A stretch of DNA of 64,000 nucleotides, from contig NZ_JANSUY010000010.1 of NCBI RefSeq assembly GCF_024741135.1, positions 156,839 to 220,838 of the forward strand, written 5' to 3'. Source of the DNA: Aquiflexum gelatinilyticum. GTDB taxonomy: Bacteria; Bacteroidota; Bacteroidia; Cytophagales; Cyclobacteriaceae. The stretch's first letter is position 1. Each line of letters begins with the position of its first letter. The notes beneath the pieces are model-generated. The model was not told the DNA's origin. It searched no databases and worked only from the letters and a program-made list of their open reading frames with translations. The position numbers and the translations under genes are program-made. Of the stretch, positions 33,758 to 42,151 are shown piece by piece.

Positions 33758-35320
33758 ATGAAAAAAAACCTTTTAACCTTTTTTGCCCTGATAATAAGCG
33801 TCAGTATGGGATGGTCCCAACAGAAGAAACCCAACATTTTGGTTATCTGGGGAGATGATATCGGTACTTGGAACATCAGCCACAACAACCGGGGTATGAT
33901 GGGATATATGACTCCAAATATAGATCGGATAGCGCGCGAAGGGGTTGGTTTTACAGATTATTATGCGCAACAATCCTGTACAGCAGGTAGGGCAGCTTTC
34001 ATAGGTGGAAATGTTCCTGTCCGTACAGGAATGACCAAAGTAGGTATGCCGGGAGCTAAAGAAGGTTGGCAAAAAACTGACATCACCATTGCGACAGTGA
34101 TGAAAAATCTTGGATATGCAACAGGGCAATTTGGAAAAAATCATCAGGGAGACCGAGATGAACATCTCCCAACAATGCATGGGTTTGATGAATTTTTCGG
34201 AAATCTTTACCACCTCAATGCAGAAGAAGAGCCTGAAAATGAAGATTATCCTTCAGATATGGTCCTTGCCAATGGAAAAAAATTTAAAGAGGTTTTTGGA
34301 CCACGGGGTGTCATTCATTCTTGGTCAGATGGAAAAGGTGGGCAGAAAATTGAAGACACAGGAGCACTTACCAAAAAGAGAATGGAAACTATAGATGATG
34401 AATCTGTTGCTGCCACTAAAGAATTCATCAAAAAACAAGTTGCTGCCGGAAAACCATTCTTTACCTGGTGGAATGGAACAAGAATGCATTTTCGTACCCA
34501 TGTCAAAGAAGAACATAGAGGCATCAGTGGTCAGGATGAATACAGCGACGGAATGGTGGAGCATGATTTACATGTAGGAGAACTTTTGTCTTTATTAGAT
34601 GAATTGGGAATAGCAGACAATACAGTGGTCATGTATTCTACTGACAACGGTCCTCATTATAATACCTGGCCTGATGCAGGGACTACACCTTTTCACGGTG
34701 AAAAGAACAGCAGTTGGGAAGGTGCCTATAGAGTTCCTGCTTTTGTAAAGTGGCCTGGTAAATTTCCCGCAGGAGTTACTTTAAACGGTATTGTTTCCCA
34801 TGAAGATTGGCTTCCGACTTTTGCTGCTATCGGCGGTGACCCGGATGTAAAAAGTAAAATAATGAAAGGAGTTTCAATGGGTGGCCGAACTTATAAAAAC
34901 CACATTGATGGAGTAAACCAATTGGATTATTTATATGGTAAAGTAAAAGAGTCTCCCCGAACAGGATTCATTTATGTAAATGACGCAGGAGAAATAGCTG
35001 CTTTGAGATACGGAGACTGGAAGGCAATGTTCCTGGAAAATAGAGCTGATAAATTACAGATCTGGCTTGAACCATTTGTTGAACTGCGTGCTCCATACTT
35101 GACCAATCTTAGGCGCGATCCCTTTGAAAAAGCTTTATATGGTTCGAATACCTATTATGACTGGTATATTGACAGAGCTTATATATTAATGGCAATCCAA
35201 GGATATGCACTTAATTTTCTGACTACATTCAAAGATTATCCACCTAGTCAGACGGCGGGAGATTGGAGTTTGGGAAAAGTCCAAAAGCAAATTGAAAACA
35301 TGGTTAAACCTTCAAATTGA
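33758..35320 (+). CDS. Type I sulfatase with CxAxR motif, exported, 520 aa
   Basis: A formylglycine-dependent sulfatase. It has a signal peptide (cleavage near GWSQQ), the metal-binding ILVIWGDDIG at about residues 27-36, and the catalytic motif CTAGR with C74, where alanine replaces the usual proline. The CxAxR form is accepted by formylglycine-generating enzymes. A second metal and substrate motif (STDNGPHYN) follows at about residue 290. The family includes arylsulfatases with broad or unknown substrates. The gene is preceded at 11 bp by a small AraC regulator and ends at a strong terminator. The FGE at 17227 is the likely activator, although it lies 15 kb away and other FGE genes may exist elsewhere. 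Confidence 0.93.
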   Translation: MKKNLLTFFALIISVSMGWSQQKKPNILVIWGDDIGTWNISHNNRGMMGYMTPNIDRIAREGVGFTDYYAQQSCTAGRAAFIGGNVPVRTGMTKVGMPGAKEGWQKTDITIATVMKNLGYATGQFGKNHQGDRDEHLPTMHGFDEFFGNLYHLNAEEEPENEDYPSDMVLANGKKFKEVFGPRGVIHSWSDGKGGQKIEDTGALTKKRMETIDDESVAATKEFIKKQVAAGKPFFTWWNGTRMHFRTHVKEEHRGISGQDEYSDGMVEHDLHVGELLSLLDELGIADNTVVMYSTDNGPHYNTWPDAGTTPFHGEKNSSWEGAYRVPAFVKWPGKFPAGVTLNGIVSHEDWLPTFAAIGGDPDVKSKIMKGVSMGGRTYKNHIDGVNQLDYLYGKVKESPRTGFIYVNDAGEIAALRYGDWKAMFLENRADKLQIWLEPFVELRAPYLTNLRRDPFEKALYGSNTYYDWYIDRAYILMAIQGYALNFLTTFKDYPPSQTAGDWSLGKVQKQIENMVKPSN

Positions 35321-35333
35321 TTGAAGTCTTGAT

Positions 35334-35367
35334 AAAACCGGACCTTCTGTTGGTCCGGTTTTTTTAT
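35334..35367 (+). terminator. Rho-independent terminator of the AraC-sulfatase unit
   Basis: An 11-bp stem (AAAACCGGACC/GGTCCGGTTTT) with a 7-base loop (TTCTGTT) runs into a T tract, 14 bp after the sulfatase stop. Confidence 0.95.
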
Positions 35368-35435
35368 TACAAATATATCTTAACCTCATTAGGATATGAT
35401 TTGATTGGCCTTTTAAAAATCTAATGGATACTAGT

Positions 35436-36146
35436 ATGAAAAAAATATTGCTTAAAAGTATTGCTACAGTGTTTTTATTAATCTTGTCGCTGACGCCATC
35501 ATTTTCTCAGGCGGCACTGATTGCTTTGATATTTGGTGATAAAGTGGCATCGGAAAAATTTCACCTTAGCGTCGATTTGGGTATGAATATTTCCTCATTG
35601 CCGGGATTGGAACAACAGCAGCATACCAGAGGCTTGTATTTTGGACTGGGAACTTTTATCAAATTGGACGATAAATGGACCTTAAATCCTGAATTCAAAC
35701 CTTTGTCACCTCGGGGTGCTCGTTCCGTTTTGCCCCTCAATGATTATTCTGCTGTCTTATCCGATGTGAGCTACGATTTTGATTTAAACTATATTGATAT
35801 CCCTGTTTTGATCCAATATAGGTTCAATGAGAAATTTTTTGCCTCTGCAGGACCTCAGGTAAGTTTCCTTACTTCTGCCACTCAAGTGGCCTCAGGCAAC
35901 CTGCCCTTGGGAAATGTGGTGGATATAGAAGAATCGGTCAAATCAAGTTTCAAACCGATTTACATAGCTGTTCCTCTAGAGATTGGATATTCCCTTTCTG
36001 ACGCGAGGAAAGGGAAAGGCATGAACATCAAATTCAGGTATAATATTGGAGTCAGCCAGGTAATCGCTTTGTCCTCAGTTGGAACAAGCAGTGGATCTAC
36101 ATTTCAGGTTTTCGCTTCCTTCCCATTTATCCAAGTTGAACAATAG
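35436..36146 (+). CDS. PorT-like outer-membrane beta-barrel protein, 236 aa
   Basis: A signal peptide is present (MKKILLKSIATVFLLILSLT, cleavage near SFSQA). The ATG at 35436 is preferred over 35424. The mature chain is an outer-membrane barrel of the PorT/OMP_b-brl_2 style, with typical short strands such as YIDIPVLIQYRFNEKFFASAG and YIAVPLEIGYSLSDARKGKG. Members of this broad group are abundant in Bacteroidota and few have known roles. It starts a row of four to five envelope genes on the plus strand, running to 39298. Confidence 0.78.
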   Translation: MKKILLKSIATVFLLILSLTPSFSQAALIALIFGDKVASEKFHLSVDLGMNISSLPGLEQQQHTRGLYFGLGTFIKLDDKWTLNPEFKPLSPRGARSVLPLNDYSAVLSDVSYDFDLNYIDIPVLIQYRFNEKFFASAGPQVSFLTSATQVASGNLPLGNVVDIEESVKSSFKPIYIAVPLEIGYSLSDARKGKGMNIKFRYNIGVSQVIALSSVGTSSGSTFQVFASFPFIQVEQ

Positions 36147-36177
36147 GTCCTTTTCTCAATTAAACAAACTACCTCCT

Positions 36178-36711
36178 ATGAAAATGCTTCTTCTTTTTTT
36201 GCTTTTTTCTTCAGCAGCCTTTGCTCAAGAGGAAGATCATAAGGAGGAATCAAATGAAAGAAAACACAGCATTTCGGCACTATTAAGCCATACTTATGTA
36301 AGTGAGGCTGTTTTGGAAGGTAAAATATCTTGGCGTGCCTTGCCCTCAATCGTTTTGGATTATAACTATACCTTGTCTCACCAATGGAAAATCGGTTGGC
36401 ACAATGACTTGGTACTCGAAAATTTTGTAGTAGAAAGATTAGGGGGAAGATCCGAAATAGAAAGAAAGAAGCCGCTTGCTTCAACCATAGTGGCCGGATT
36501 CAAACCAGGTAAGCATTTTACTTATGAAATTGGGTTTGGAGGTGAATTTGAAACAGGAGAATCCTTTTTCTTAACAAGATTAGGAGTCGAATACAGCCTT
36601 GAAATCAAAGAAAATCTGGAATTTGTTTCCAATTTCATTTATGATATTAAATGGAACGCCTATGACAGTTTTGCTATCGGAGTCGGCTTATCCAAATCAT
36701 TTGGTAAATAA
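36178..36711 (+). CDS. Hypothetical outer-membrane barrel protein, 177 aa
   Basis: The ATG at 36178 gives a clean signal peptide (MKMLLLFLLFSSAAFA, cleavage before QEEDH), so the longer frame beginning inside the previous gene is rejected. The mature protein starts with a charged segment (EEDHKEESNERKH) and continues as a small beta-barrel, with WKIGWHNDLVLENFVVERL and the C-terminal strand FAIGVGLSKSFGK. It lies 31 bp after the PorT-like gene and 16 bp before the HAD phosphatase gene, consistent with one operon. I cannot assign a named family. Confidence 0.72.
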   Translation: MKMLLLFLLFSSAAFAQEEDHKEESNERKHSISALLSHTYVSEAVLEGKISWRALPSIVLDYNYTLSHQWKIGWHNDLVLENFVVERLGGRSEIERKKPLASTIVAGFKPGKHFTYEIGFGGEFETGESFFLTRLGVEYSLEIKENLEFVSNFIYDIKWNAYDSFAIGVGLSKSFGK

Positions 36712-36727
36712 AAACATTAAATGCAGT

Positions 36728-37738
36728 ATGAAAAATTTAATTAAATTCTTTGTTTCATTGCTTTTATTGGCCTCATGCACTACTAAATCCCCTACTCTTT
36801 CAGAACTACCAAAGTCCGAAACGGATCCTTTGCCAAGCTGGAATGAAGGGACTTCCAAGTCAGTAATCATTGATTTTGTCACCAAAACCACCACGTCAGG
36901 AAATTCGGATTTTAAACCTGAAGCAGATAGAATTGCAGTTTTTGACAATGATGGCACCTTATGGGCTGAACAACCCATGTATTTTCAATTGGCTTATGCC
37001 ATTGATTTTATAAAAAAAGAATCTGAAAACCATCCTGAATGGAAGAAAAAAGAACCTTTTAAAAGCCTTATTGAGGATGATATCAAACATGTGATGGAAG
37101 GTGGAGAAAAGGCATTGTTTGAAATCATGATGGTTTCTCACGCCGGAATGACCTCCGATGAATTTCAAAAATCTGTCAGTGATTGGCTCAATTCCGCTAC
37201 CCATCCCAAGACAGGCAAGCCTTATAACCAAATGATTTACCAACCTATGGTAGAATTGTTGGAATACCTCCGTGCGAATGGATATAAAACATTTATCGTG
37301 TCAGGTGGTGGAATTGATTTTATGAGGGTATGGGCAGAAAATGCATACGCAATCCCCCCTTACCAAGTCATTGGAAGCTCCATTAAATCCAAATATGAAA
37401 TTGTAGATGGAATGCCTGTCATCACCAAACTTCCGGAACTCAATTTTATCGATGACAAAGCAGGTAAGCCAGTCGGTATATACCAACATATCGGAAAAAG
37501 GCCAATTTTGGCAGTTGGTAATTCAGATGGGGATTATGAAATGCTTAAATATGTCACTACCGGCGAAGGAGCAAGACTTGGGATGTTTATCCACCATACA
37601 GATTCCATCAGAGAATTTGCATATGATAGAGATTCGCATATCGGAAAATTATTAAAAGGACTCGATGATGCCCCTCAAAACAACTGGTTAATAGTAGATA
37701 TGAAATCAGATTGGAATAAAGTATTTAACTTCAAATGA
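36728..37738 (+). CDS. HAD-family phosphatase, lipoprotein, 336 aa
   Basis: A haloacid-dehalogenase-superfamily hydrolase, probably a phosphoserine-phosphatase-like enzyme. The lipoprotein signal is clear from the ATG at 36728 (SLLLLASC, Cys16), and the longer frame from 36599 lies in the previous gene. HAD motif I is DNDGTLW, following IAVFDNDG. Motif II is in FIVSGGG, and the motif IV region is GNSDGDYEM. The enzyme would act on the periplasmic face. Its substrate is unknown. It sits between outer-membrane protein genes with short gaps (16 bp upstream, one base downstream), so it is probably an operon member that releases phosphate from an exported substrate. Confidence 0.9.
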   Translation: MKNLIKFFVSLLLLASCTTKSPTLSELPKSETDPLPSWNEGTSKSVIIDFVTKTTTSGNSDFKPEADRIAVFDNDGTLWAEQPMYFQLAYAIDFIKKESENHPEWKKKEPFKSLIEDDIKHVMEGGEKALFEIMMVSHAGMTSDEFQKSVSDWLNSATHPKTGKPYNQMIYQPMVELLEYLRANGYKTFIVSGGGIDFMRVWAENAYAIPPYQVIGSSIKSKYEIVDGMPVITKLPELNFIDDKAGKPVGIYQHIGKRPILAVGNSDGDYEMLKYVTTGEGARLGMFIHHTDSIREFAYDRDSHIGKLLKGLDDAPQNNWLIVDMKSDWNKVFNFK

Positions 37739-37739
37739 C

Positions 37740-38495
37740 ATGAAAAATTTATTGTTGATTTTCATTTTAACAATGTTTGCCGGCAATTTATTTGGTCAGG
37801 ATTCTGAACCTACTGAAAAAAAATTTCAAAATACCCTCCGGTATAATATTTCCAATCCTGCGATCTTTGGGATTAAGAATATCATATTCGGATACGAAAG
37901 GGTTTTGAAAAAAAACAGGAGTTTTAGCATTGACATAGGCCTCAATCAACTTCCCGGTTTTAATTCAGAGGGAAATAATTCACAGAATGAATCCCTCGTT
38001 CTTTTGCGAGGAGGAAAAAACAGAGGAGTCCATTTTTCGGCAGATTATAGATTTTACCTGAAATCAGAAAACAAATTTGATGCTCCGAGAGGTGTATACA
38101 TCGGCCCTTATTATTCCTTCAATTCCTTTGATAAATCTAAAAACTGGCAGCTAACATCCGACAACTTTGAAGGTGAGGTTGGAACAGAATTAGGTTTTAG
38201 GATCCATACCATAGGTGCAGAACTTGGTTACCAATTTAAGCTATCTAAAAGATTTATGTTGGATTTTGTTCTTTTTGGACCGGGAGTCGGGATATATAAA
38301 TCCAAGGTGGATTTTGAGAGCACCTTAGATCCTGATGATGAGGCCCTTATTTTGCAAAAAATCAATGACCTATTATCTGAAAAAATCCCAGGATTCAATA
38401 CGATAGTTGATGGTAGCGGATTCGAAAATACCGGAATTGCAAATGTTACAGGTCTTGGTTACCGATTCATGATCAATGTTGGCTATAGATTTTAA
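37740..38495 (+). CDS. Outer-membrane beta-barrel protein, 251 aa
   Basis: The signal peptide (MKNLLLIFILTMFAGNLFGQ) is followed by a beta-barrel with strands such as KNIIFGYERVLKKNRSFSID and YIGPYYSFNSFDK, ending GYRFMINVGYRF, a typical outer-membrane C-terminal strand. The ATG lies one base after the HAD stop, so translation is coupled. The protein resembles DUF3575-like barrels in general form, but I do not claim a family. Confidence 0.78.
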   Translation: MKNLLLIFILTMFAGNLFGQDSEPTEKKFQNTLRYNISNPAIFGIKNIIFGYERVLKKNRSFSIDIGLNQLPGFNSEGNNSQNESLVLLRGGKNRGVHFSADYRFYLKSENKFDAPRGVYIGPYYSFNSFDKSKNWQLTSDNFEGEVGTELGFRIHTIGAELGYQFKLSKRFMLDFVLFGPGVGIYKSKVDFESTLDPDDEALILQKINDLLSEKIPGFNTIVDGSGFENTGIANVTGLGYRFMINVGYRF

Positions 38496-38644
38496 GTAAA
38501 AGTATTACCTTAAATAGCGAAAAATTATTCAAGAGAAAATATATTGATTGATATCTTGATAAATTTGTTTGTTTCTGGCTGTTAAAAGGTTATTCCAAGT
38601 CCAATTTAAAAACATTATTAAAAAACTGAAAAACCAAATAAAAT

Positions 38645-39298
38645 ATGAAAACATTAATTTCAAAAAGTTCATTCCATCTCCTCATCCTGATTGCAATAGT
38701 TTCTGCATGTGCCCCTTCTACCAAAATCATTGGCTCTTGGAAAAGCCCTGAAGCAGAAGCATCCGGATATTCCAATCTTTTTGTCGCAGCTATGATCAGT
38801 GACAATTATGTTACAAAAAAAACCATTGAAGACGACATTGATGAATTATTGATCGAAAAAGGAATACAAGCAATCAGCAATCTTGAAAAAGTAAAACCGG
38901 GATTGATGCTTACCAATGACAACAAAGATCAAGTCGTCCAAGCAATCAGGGAAAGTGGTCGTGATGCCATCATGACTATAGCCATCATCGATCAGACAAA
39001 TGAAACAAGATATGTTCCCGGCACAGCATACACTCCTATGTACTATGGTGGCGGATATGGAAGATTTGGTGGCTATTATGGAATGTATGGCCCTATGACT
39101 TATTCTCCTGGTTATTATGCCACAGACAAAAATTATTATGTTGAGATAAATTTATATGATTCGGAAACCCAGACTTTGGTCTGGTCAGCCCAATCTGCCA
39201 CTACCAATCCGTCAAGCATAGACAAAGCTGCTAGAGAGTTTGCTTATGTGGTAGTGGACAAAATGATCAAAGACAAAATTATAATCCCTACCAAATAG
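38645..39298 (+). CDS. DUF4136-like lipoprotein, 217 aa
   Basis: The lipoprotein signal (LILIAIVSAC, Cys22) is followed by a domain of DUF4136-like type (PSTKIIGSWKSPEAEASGYS) with a Gly/Tyr-rich middle (YYGGGYGRFGGYYGMYGPM, residues about 129-147). It ends in a helical segment (FAYVVVDKMIKDK). The Gly/Tyr-rich insertion is unusual and suggests a flexible surface or low-complexity loop. It lies 150 bp after the barrel gene and before a bidirectional terminator, closing the row of envelope genes. Confidence 0.75.
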   Translation: MKTLISKSSFHLLILIAIVSACAPSTKIIGSWKSPEAEASGYSNLFVAAMISDNYVTKKTIEDDIDELLIEKGIQAISNLEKVKPGLMLTNDNKDQVVQAIRESGRDAIMTIAIIDQTNETRYVPGTAYTPMYYGGGYGRFGGYYGMYGPMTYSPGYYATDKNYYVEINLYDSETQTLVWSAQSATTNPSSIDKAAREFAYVVVDKMIKDKIIIPTK

Positions 39299-39325
39299 GA
39301 TTAACAGGAAACTCTCAATTTTCAT

Positions 39326-39361
39326 AAAAAAGCCCGATTCAATTATGAAATCGGGCTTTTT
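39326..39361. terminator. Bidirectional terminator between convergent genes
   Basis: The GCCCGATT/AATCGGGC stem is flanked by A and T runs on both sides, so it can serve the lipoprotein gene on the plus strand and the amylase gene on the minus strand. Confidence 0.88.
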
Positions 39362-39451
39362 CAATTGTATTTCCTAGTGAATAAAACAAAACCAGCCTCA
39401 TTTGACCAAGATGAAATTTTTCTGTTGAGACTATTTTCATAAATGCAAAAA

Positions 39452-41005
39452 TCAGTACTCCAAAACAATACTACTGTAAGCCGGGAGAATGATTTTGTCG
39501 CCTTGCTTTTTGGCTTCTCCAAATGAATAAATTTCAGTTTGGAATTCTTCAGGTGCGTCTAATTCAGTTGAAACTCCGCTAAGATTGTGGACCACAAAAA
39601 CCTCTTGGTCATCATGGTTCCTGAAAAATGCCATCAATTGCTTGGGCAATTCACCTTCATACAATTCCAATTTACCCAAAGCCAATGCTCTGTTGCTGTT
39701 TCTGATTTTTATGATTTCTTTGTAATGATTGAAATAACTCGTGCTCATTGACTTTTGGATCGCAAGTGGGGTCACCATGTCATCTTTCGAATAAGTCGGA
39801 ATCATCCATGAGGTCCGTCCCTTATCATTAGCTTTCATGTCCCACAGAAACGGCTCTCTGATATTTTCATCGGGCTTTTTGCCCAACATACCGATTTCTT
39901 CTCCATAGTATAAGTAGGGTGCTCCCGGCATAGTCATTAGGATATTGATAGCCTGCTTCAATTTCCTTGGATTTTCATCCAACGAATTGAGCAACCTCGG
40001 TTGGTCATGATTGGAGGAAAATGTGGCATCAATAAATTCATTTGTAATTCCATTATAAAAGTCTAAAACTTCCTTTTGCTTTTTTGCCAAAAGCATCCCG
40101 TCCTCCTTTTTGAAAGATTCGATCAGGGTGTAATGGAAATCAAAATTGAATAACGCAGGTAATCCCGGAAGATATGGGGCTACAATTTCTTTTTTGTCAT
40201 AAACTTCCCCGACAAGATAAATATCAGGTTTGATTGCTGTCATTTTATCTCTGAATTCCTTCCAAAAGGAATGGTTGTCCTGTGGCCTGTCATCCGGAAA
40301 AATGTGCTTTGCTGCATCAAGTCTAAAACCATCTACCCCTACTTCTTCCAGCCAAAACCTTCCTATTTCATATATTTCCTCCCTTACCTTAGGATTGTCA
40401 AAATTAAGGTCAGGCATACCTCCATAAAAAAATCCATAATAATAATCTTCTCCAAATCCAGGATCATGCCACTGCCGGATATTATCACTGTCAAGGGTAA
40501 TGGTTTTTTTATCAATGTAAGCTGCAATGGTATCTTTTTGAGCCCAAACATAATAATCCCTATAGGGGTTTTTCCTTCCTTTTTGAGACTCCAAAAACCA
40601 AGGATGCTTGTTGCTTGTGTGGTTGATGATCATGTCAATCACCACTTTAATGTCATATTTATGGGCTTCATCCAAAAACGCCTTAAAATCTTCCATGGTC
40701 CCATAATCCGGGTGGATACTTTTGTAATCAGTCACATCATATTTATGATAACTCGGAGAGGCCATTATCGGCATAAACCAAATTGCATTTGCGCCTAGTT
40801 CCTTAACATGGTCTAACTTCTTTTTGACTCCATTGATATCCCCTATGCCATCACCATTGGAATCGTAGAATGATTGGATAAAAATCTCATATGTAATTCC
40901 TGCATTCGGCCAATGGTTCTCAACTTTTTTCTCTTTGTTACCTGAACAGGATACTGCGATGTATGTCAAAATCAATAGAATAATGTGGAAGGGTTTCAAT
41001 TTCAT
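39452..41005 (-). CDS. GH13 alpha-amylase-family enzyme, lipoprotein, 517 aa
   Basis: A glycoside hydrolase family 13 enzyme acting on alpha-1,4-glucan or maltodextrin. The N-terminus is a lipoprotein signal (ILTYIAVSC, Cys20). The four GH13 regions are present: DMIINHT (about 124-130), GFRLDAAKH with nucleophile D230, GEVYD with acid/base E267, and NHDQ with D334. The sequence starts the barrel with ITYEIFIQSFYDSNGDGIGD, which resembles alpha-glucosidase and oligo-glucosidase members of GH13. It would act at a membrane surface, probably in the periplasm. It is the last gene of the minus-strand starch group and is separated from the aldolase gene by its own terminator. Confidence 0.94.
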   Translation of the reverse strand: MKLKPFHIILLILTYIAVSCSGNKEKKVENHWPNAGITYEIFIQSFYDSNGDGIGDINGVKKKLDHVKELGANAIWFMPIMASPSYHKYDVTDYKSIHPDYGTMEDFKAFLDEAHKYDIKVVIDMIINHTSNKHPWFLESQKGRKNPYRDYYVWAQKDTIAAYIDKKTITLDSDNIRQWHDPGFGEDYYYGFFYGGMPDLNFDNPKVREEIYEIGRFWLEEVGVDGFRLDAAKHIFPDDRPQDNHSFWKEFRDKMTAIKPDIYLVGEVYDKKEIVAPYLPGLPALFNFDFHYTLIESFKKEDGMLLAKKQKEVLDFYNGITNEFIDATFSSNHDQPRLLNSLDENPRKLKQAINILMTMPGAPYLYYGEEIGMLGKKPDENIREPFLWDMKANDKGRTSWMIPTYSKDDMVTPLAIQKSMSTSYFNHYKEIIKIRNSNRALALGKLELYEGELPKQLMAFFRNHDDQEVFVVHNLSGVSTELDAPEEFQTEIYSFGEAKKQGDKIILPAYSSIVLEY

Positions 41006-41023
41006 AAGGTATGGTGAAAATAG

Positions 41024-41048
41024 AAAAAGTCACCTATAGTGACTTTTT
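41024..41048 (-). terminator. Terminator of the aldolase gene
   Basis: The 10-bp perfect stem AAAAAGTCAC/GTGACTTTTT with loop CTATA has T runs on both strands and lies about 20 bp past the aldolase stop. Confidence 0.85.
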
Positions 41049-41069
41049 CAAGGTTTTTAATGGATAAAA

Positions 41070-42131
41070 TTAATTTCGGTTGATAGCATTTAGCATGTCA
41101 AACGCAAGTTCCAATCTTTTCATAAAGGTTTCCTCGCCTTTTCTCAACCAGACTCTAGGGTCATAATATTTCTTGTTTGGACTGTCCGGTCCTTCAGGAT
41201 TACCTAATTGCGACTGGAGATATCCTTCATTTGATTTGTAGTAATTTTTGATGCCTTCCCAAAAGGCCCACTGCTGATCTGTGTCAATATTCATTTTGAC
41301 AGAACCGTAGCTGTTGGCTTCTCTGATTTCGGCTTCTGTTGAACCTGAACCTCCATGGAAAACGAAGAACAACGGCTTACCTGTGGTTCCGTACTTTTTA
41401 TTGATATAATCCTGAGAATTCTTCAAAATGATTGGCTTCAGGGACACATTGCCGGGCTTATATACACCGTGGACATTGCCAAATGCTGCTGCAATCGTAA
41501 ACAAATCATCCACTTCTTTGAGGTGTTCATAAGCATAGGCCACTTCCTCAGGTTGGGTGTAAAGTTTGGAGCTATCTACATCTGAGTTGTCCACGCCGTC
41601 TTCTTCACCACCGGTTACACCCAATTCAATCTCAATTCCCATTTCAAGTTTTTTGAATTTCTTGAAATATTCAACGGAGATTTCAATATTCTCTTTTACC
41701 GGCTCTTCAGAAAGATCCAGCATATGAGAGCTATATAGCGGCTTTTTATAAGCCGCATAATATGCCTGCCCTTCTTCCAAAAGCCCATCGATCCAAGGAA
41801 GCAGCTTTTTGGCACAATGGTCAGTATGTAAAACCACAGGTACACCATAAGCTTCGGCCATTCTATGAACATGAAGCGCTCCTGAAATAGATCCTTGTAT
41901 CGCTCCGATTTGATTTTGATTTCCTAATCCTTTTCCGGCAAAAAACTGTCCGCCACCATTAGAAAATTGAATGATTACAGGAGAATTGACCTTTTTTGCT
42001 GTTTCAATGACGGCATTGACGGTACTGGTATTGATGACATTTACCGCAGGAAGGGCAAATTCACTTTCTTTTGCATACGACAATAGGTCTTTGAGTTCTT
42101 CTCCGTACTTAACTCCTGGTTTGAATTTCAT
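41070..42131 (-). CDS. fbaA: Class II fructose-bisphosphate aldolase
   Basis: A zinc-dependent aldolase of glycolysis and gluconeogenesis that splits fructose 1,6-bisphosphate into two triose phosphates. The 353-residue length and the N-terminus (MKFKPGVKYGEE) match the class IIA FbaA type. The catalytic/zinc region is HTDHCAKK, with D104 and H105. Further family motifs include VFHGGSGSTEAEI and VKMNIDTDQQWAFW. The protein is cytoplasmic. It sits between two amylase genes, which ties sugar release to glycolysis, although its own terminator suggests it can be expressed separately. Whether this is the only aldolase of the organism cannot be told here. Confidence 0.96.
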   Translation of the reverse strand: MKFKPGVKYGEELKDLLSYAKESEFALPAVNVINTSTVNAVIETAKKVNSPVIIQFSNGGGQFFAGKGLGNQNQIGAIQGSISGALHVHRMAEAYGVPVVLHTDHCAKKLLPWIDGLLEEGQAYYAAYKKPLYSSHMLDLSEEPVKENIEISVEYFKKFKKLEMGIEIELGVTGGEEDGVDNSDVDSSKLYTQPEEVAYAYEHLKEVDDLFTIAAAFGNVHGVYKPGNVSLKPIILKNSQDYINKKYGTTGKPLFFVFHGGSGSTEAEIREANSYGSVKMNIDTDQQWAFWEGIKNYYKSNEGYLQSQLGNPEGPDSPNKKYYDPRVWLRKGEETFMKRLELAFDMLNAINRN

Positions 42132-42151
42132 GTTGATTTAAAATAGGTTGA

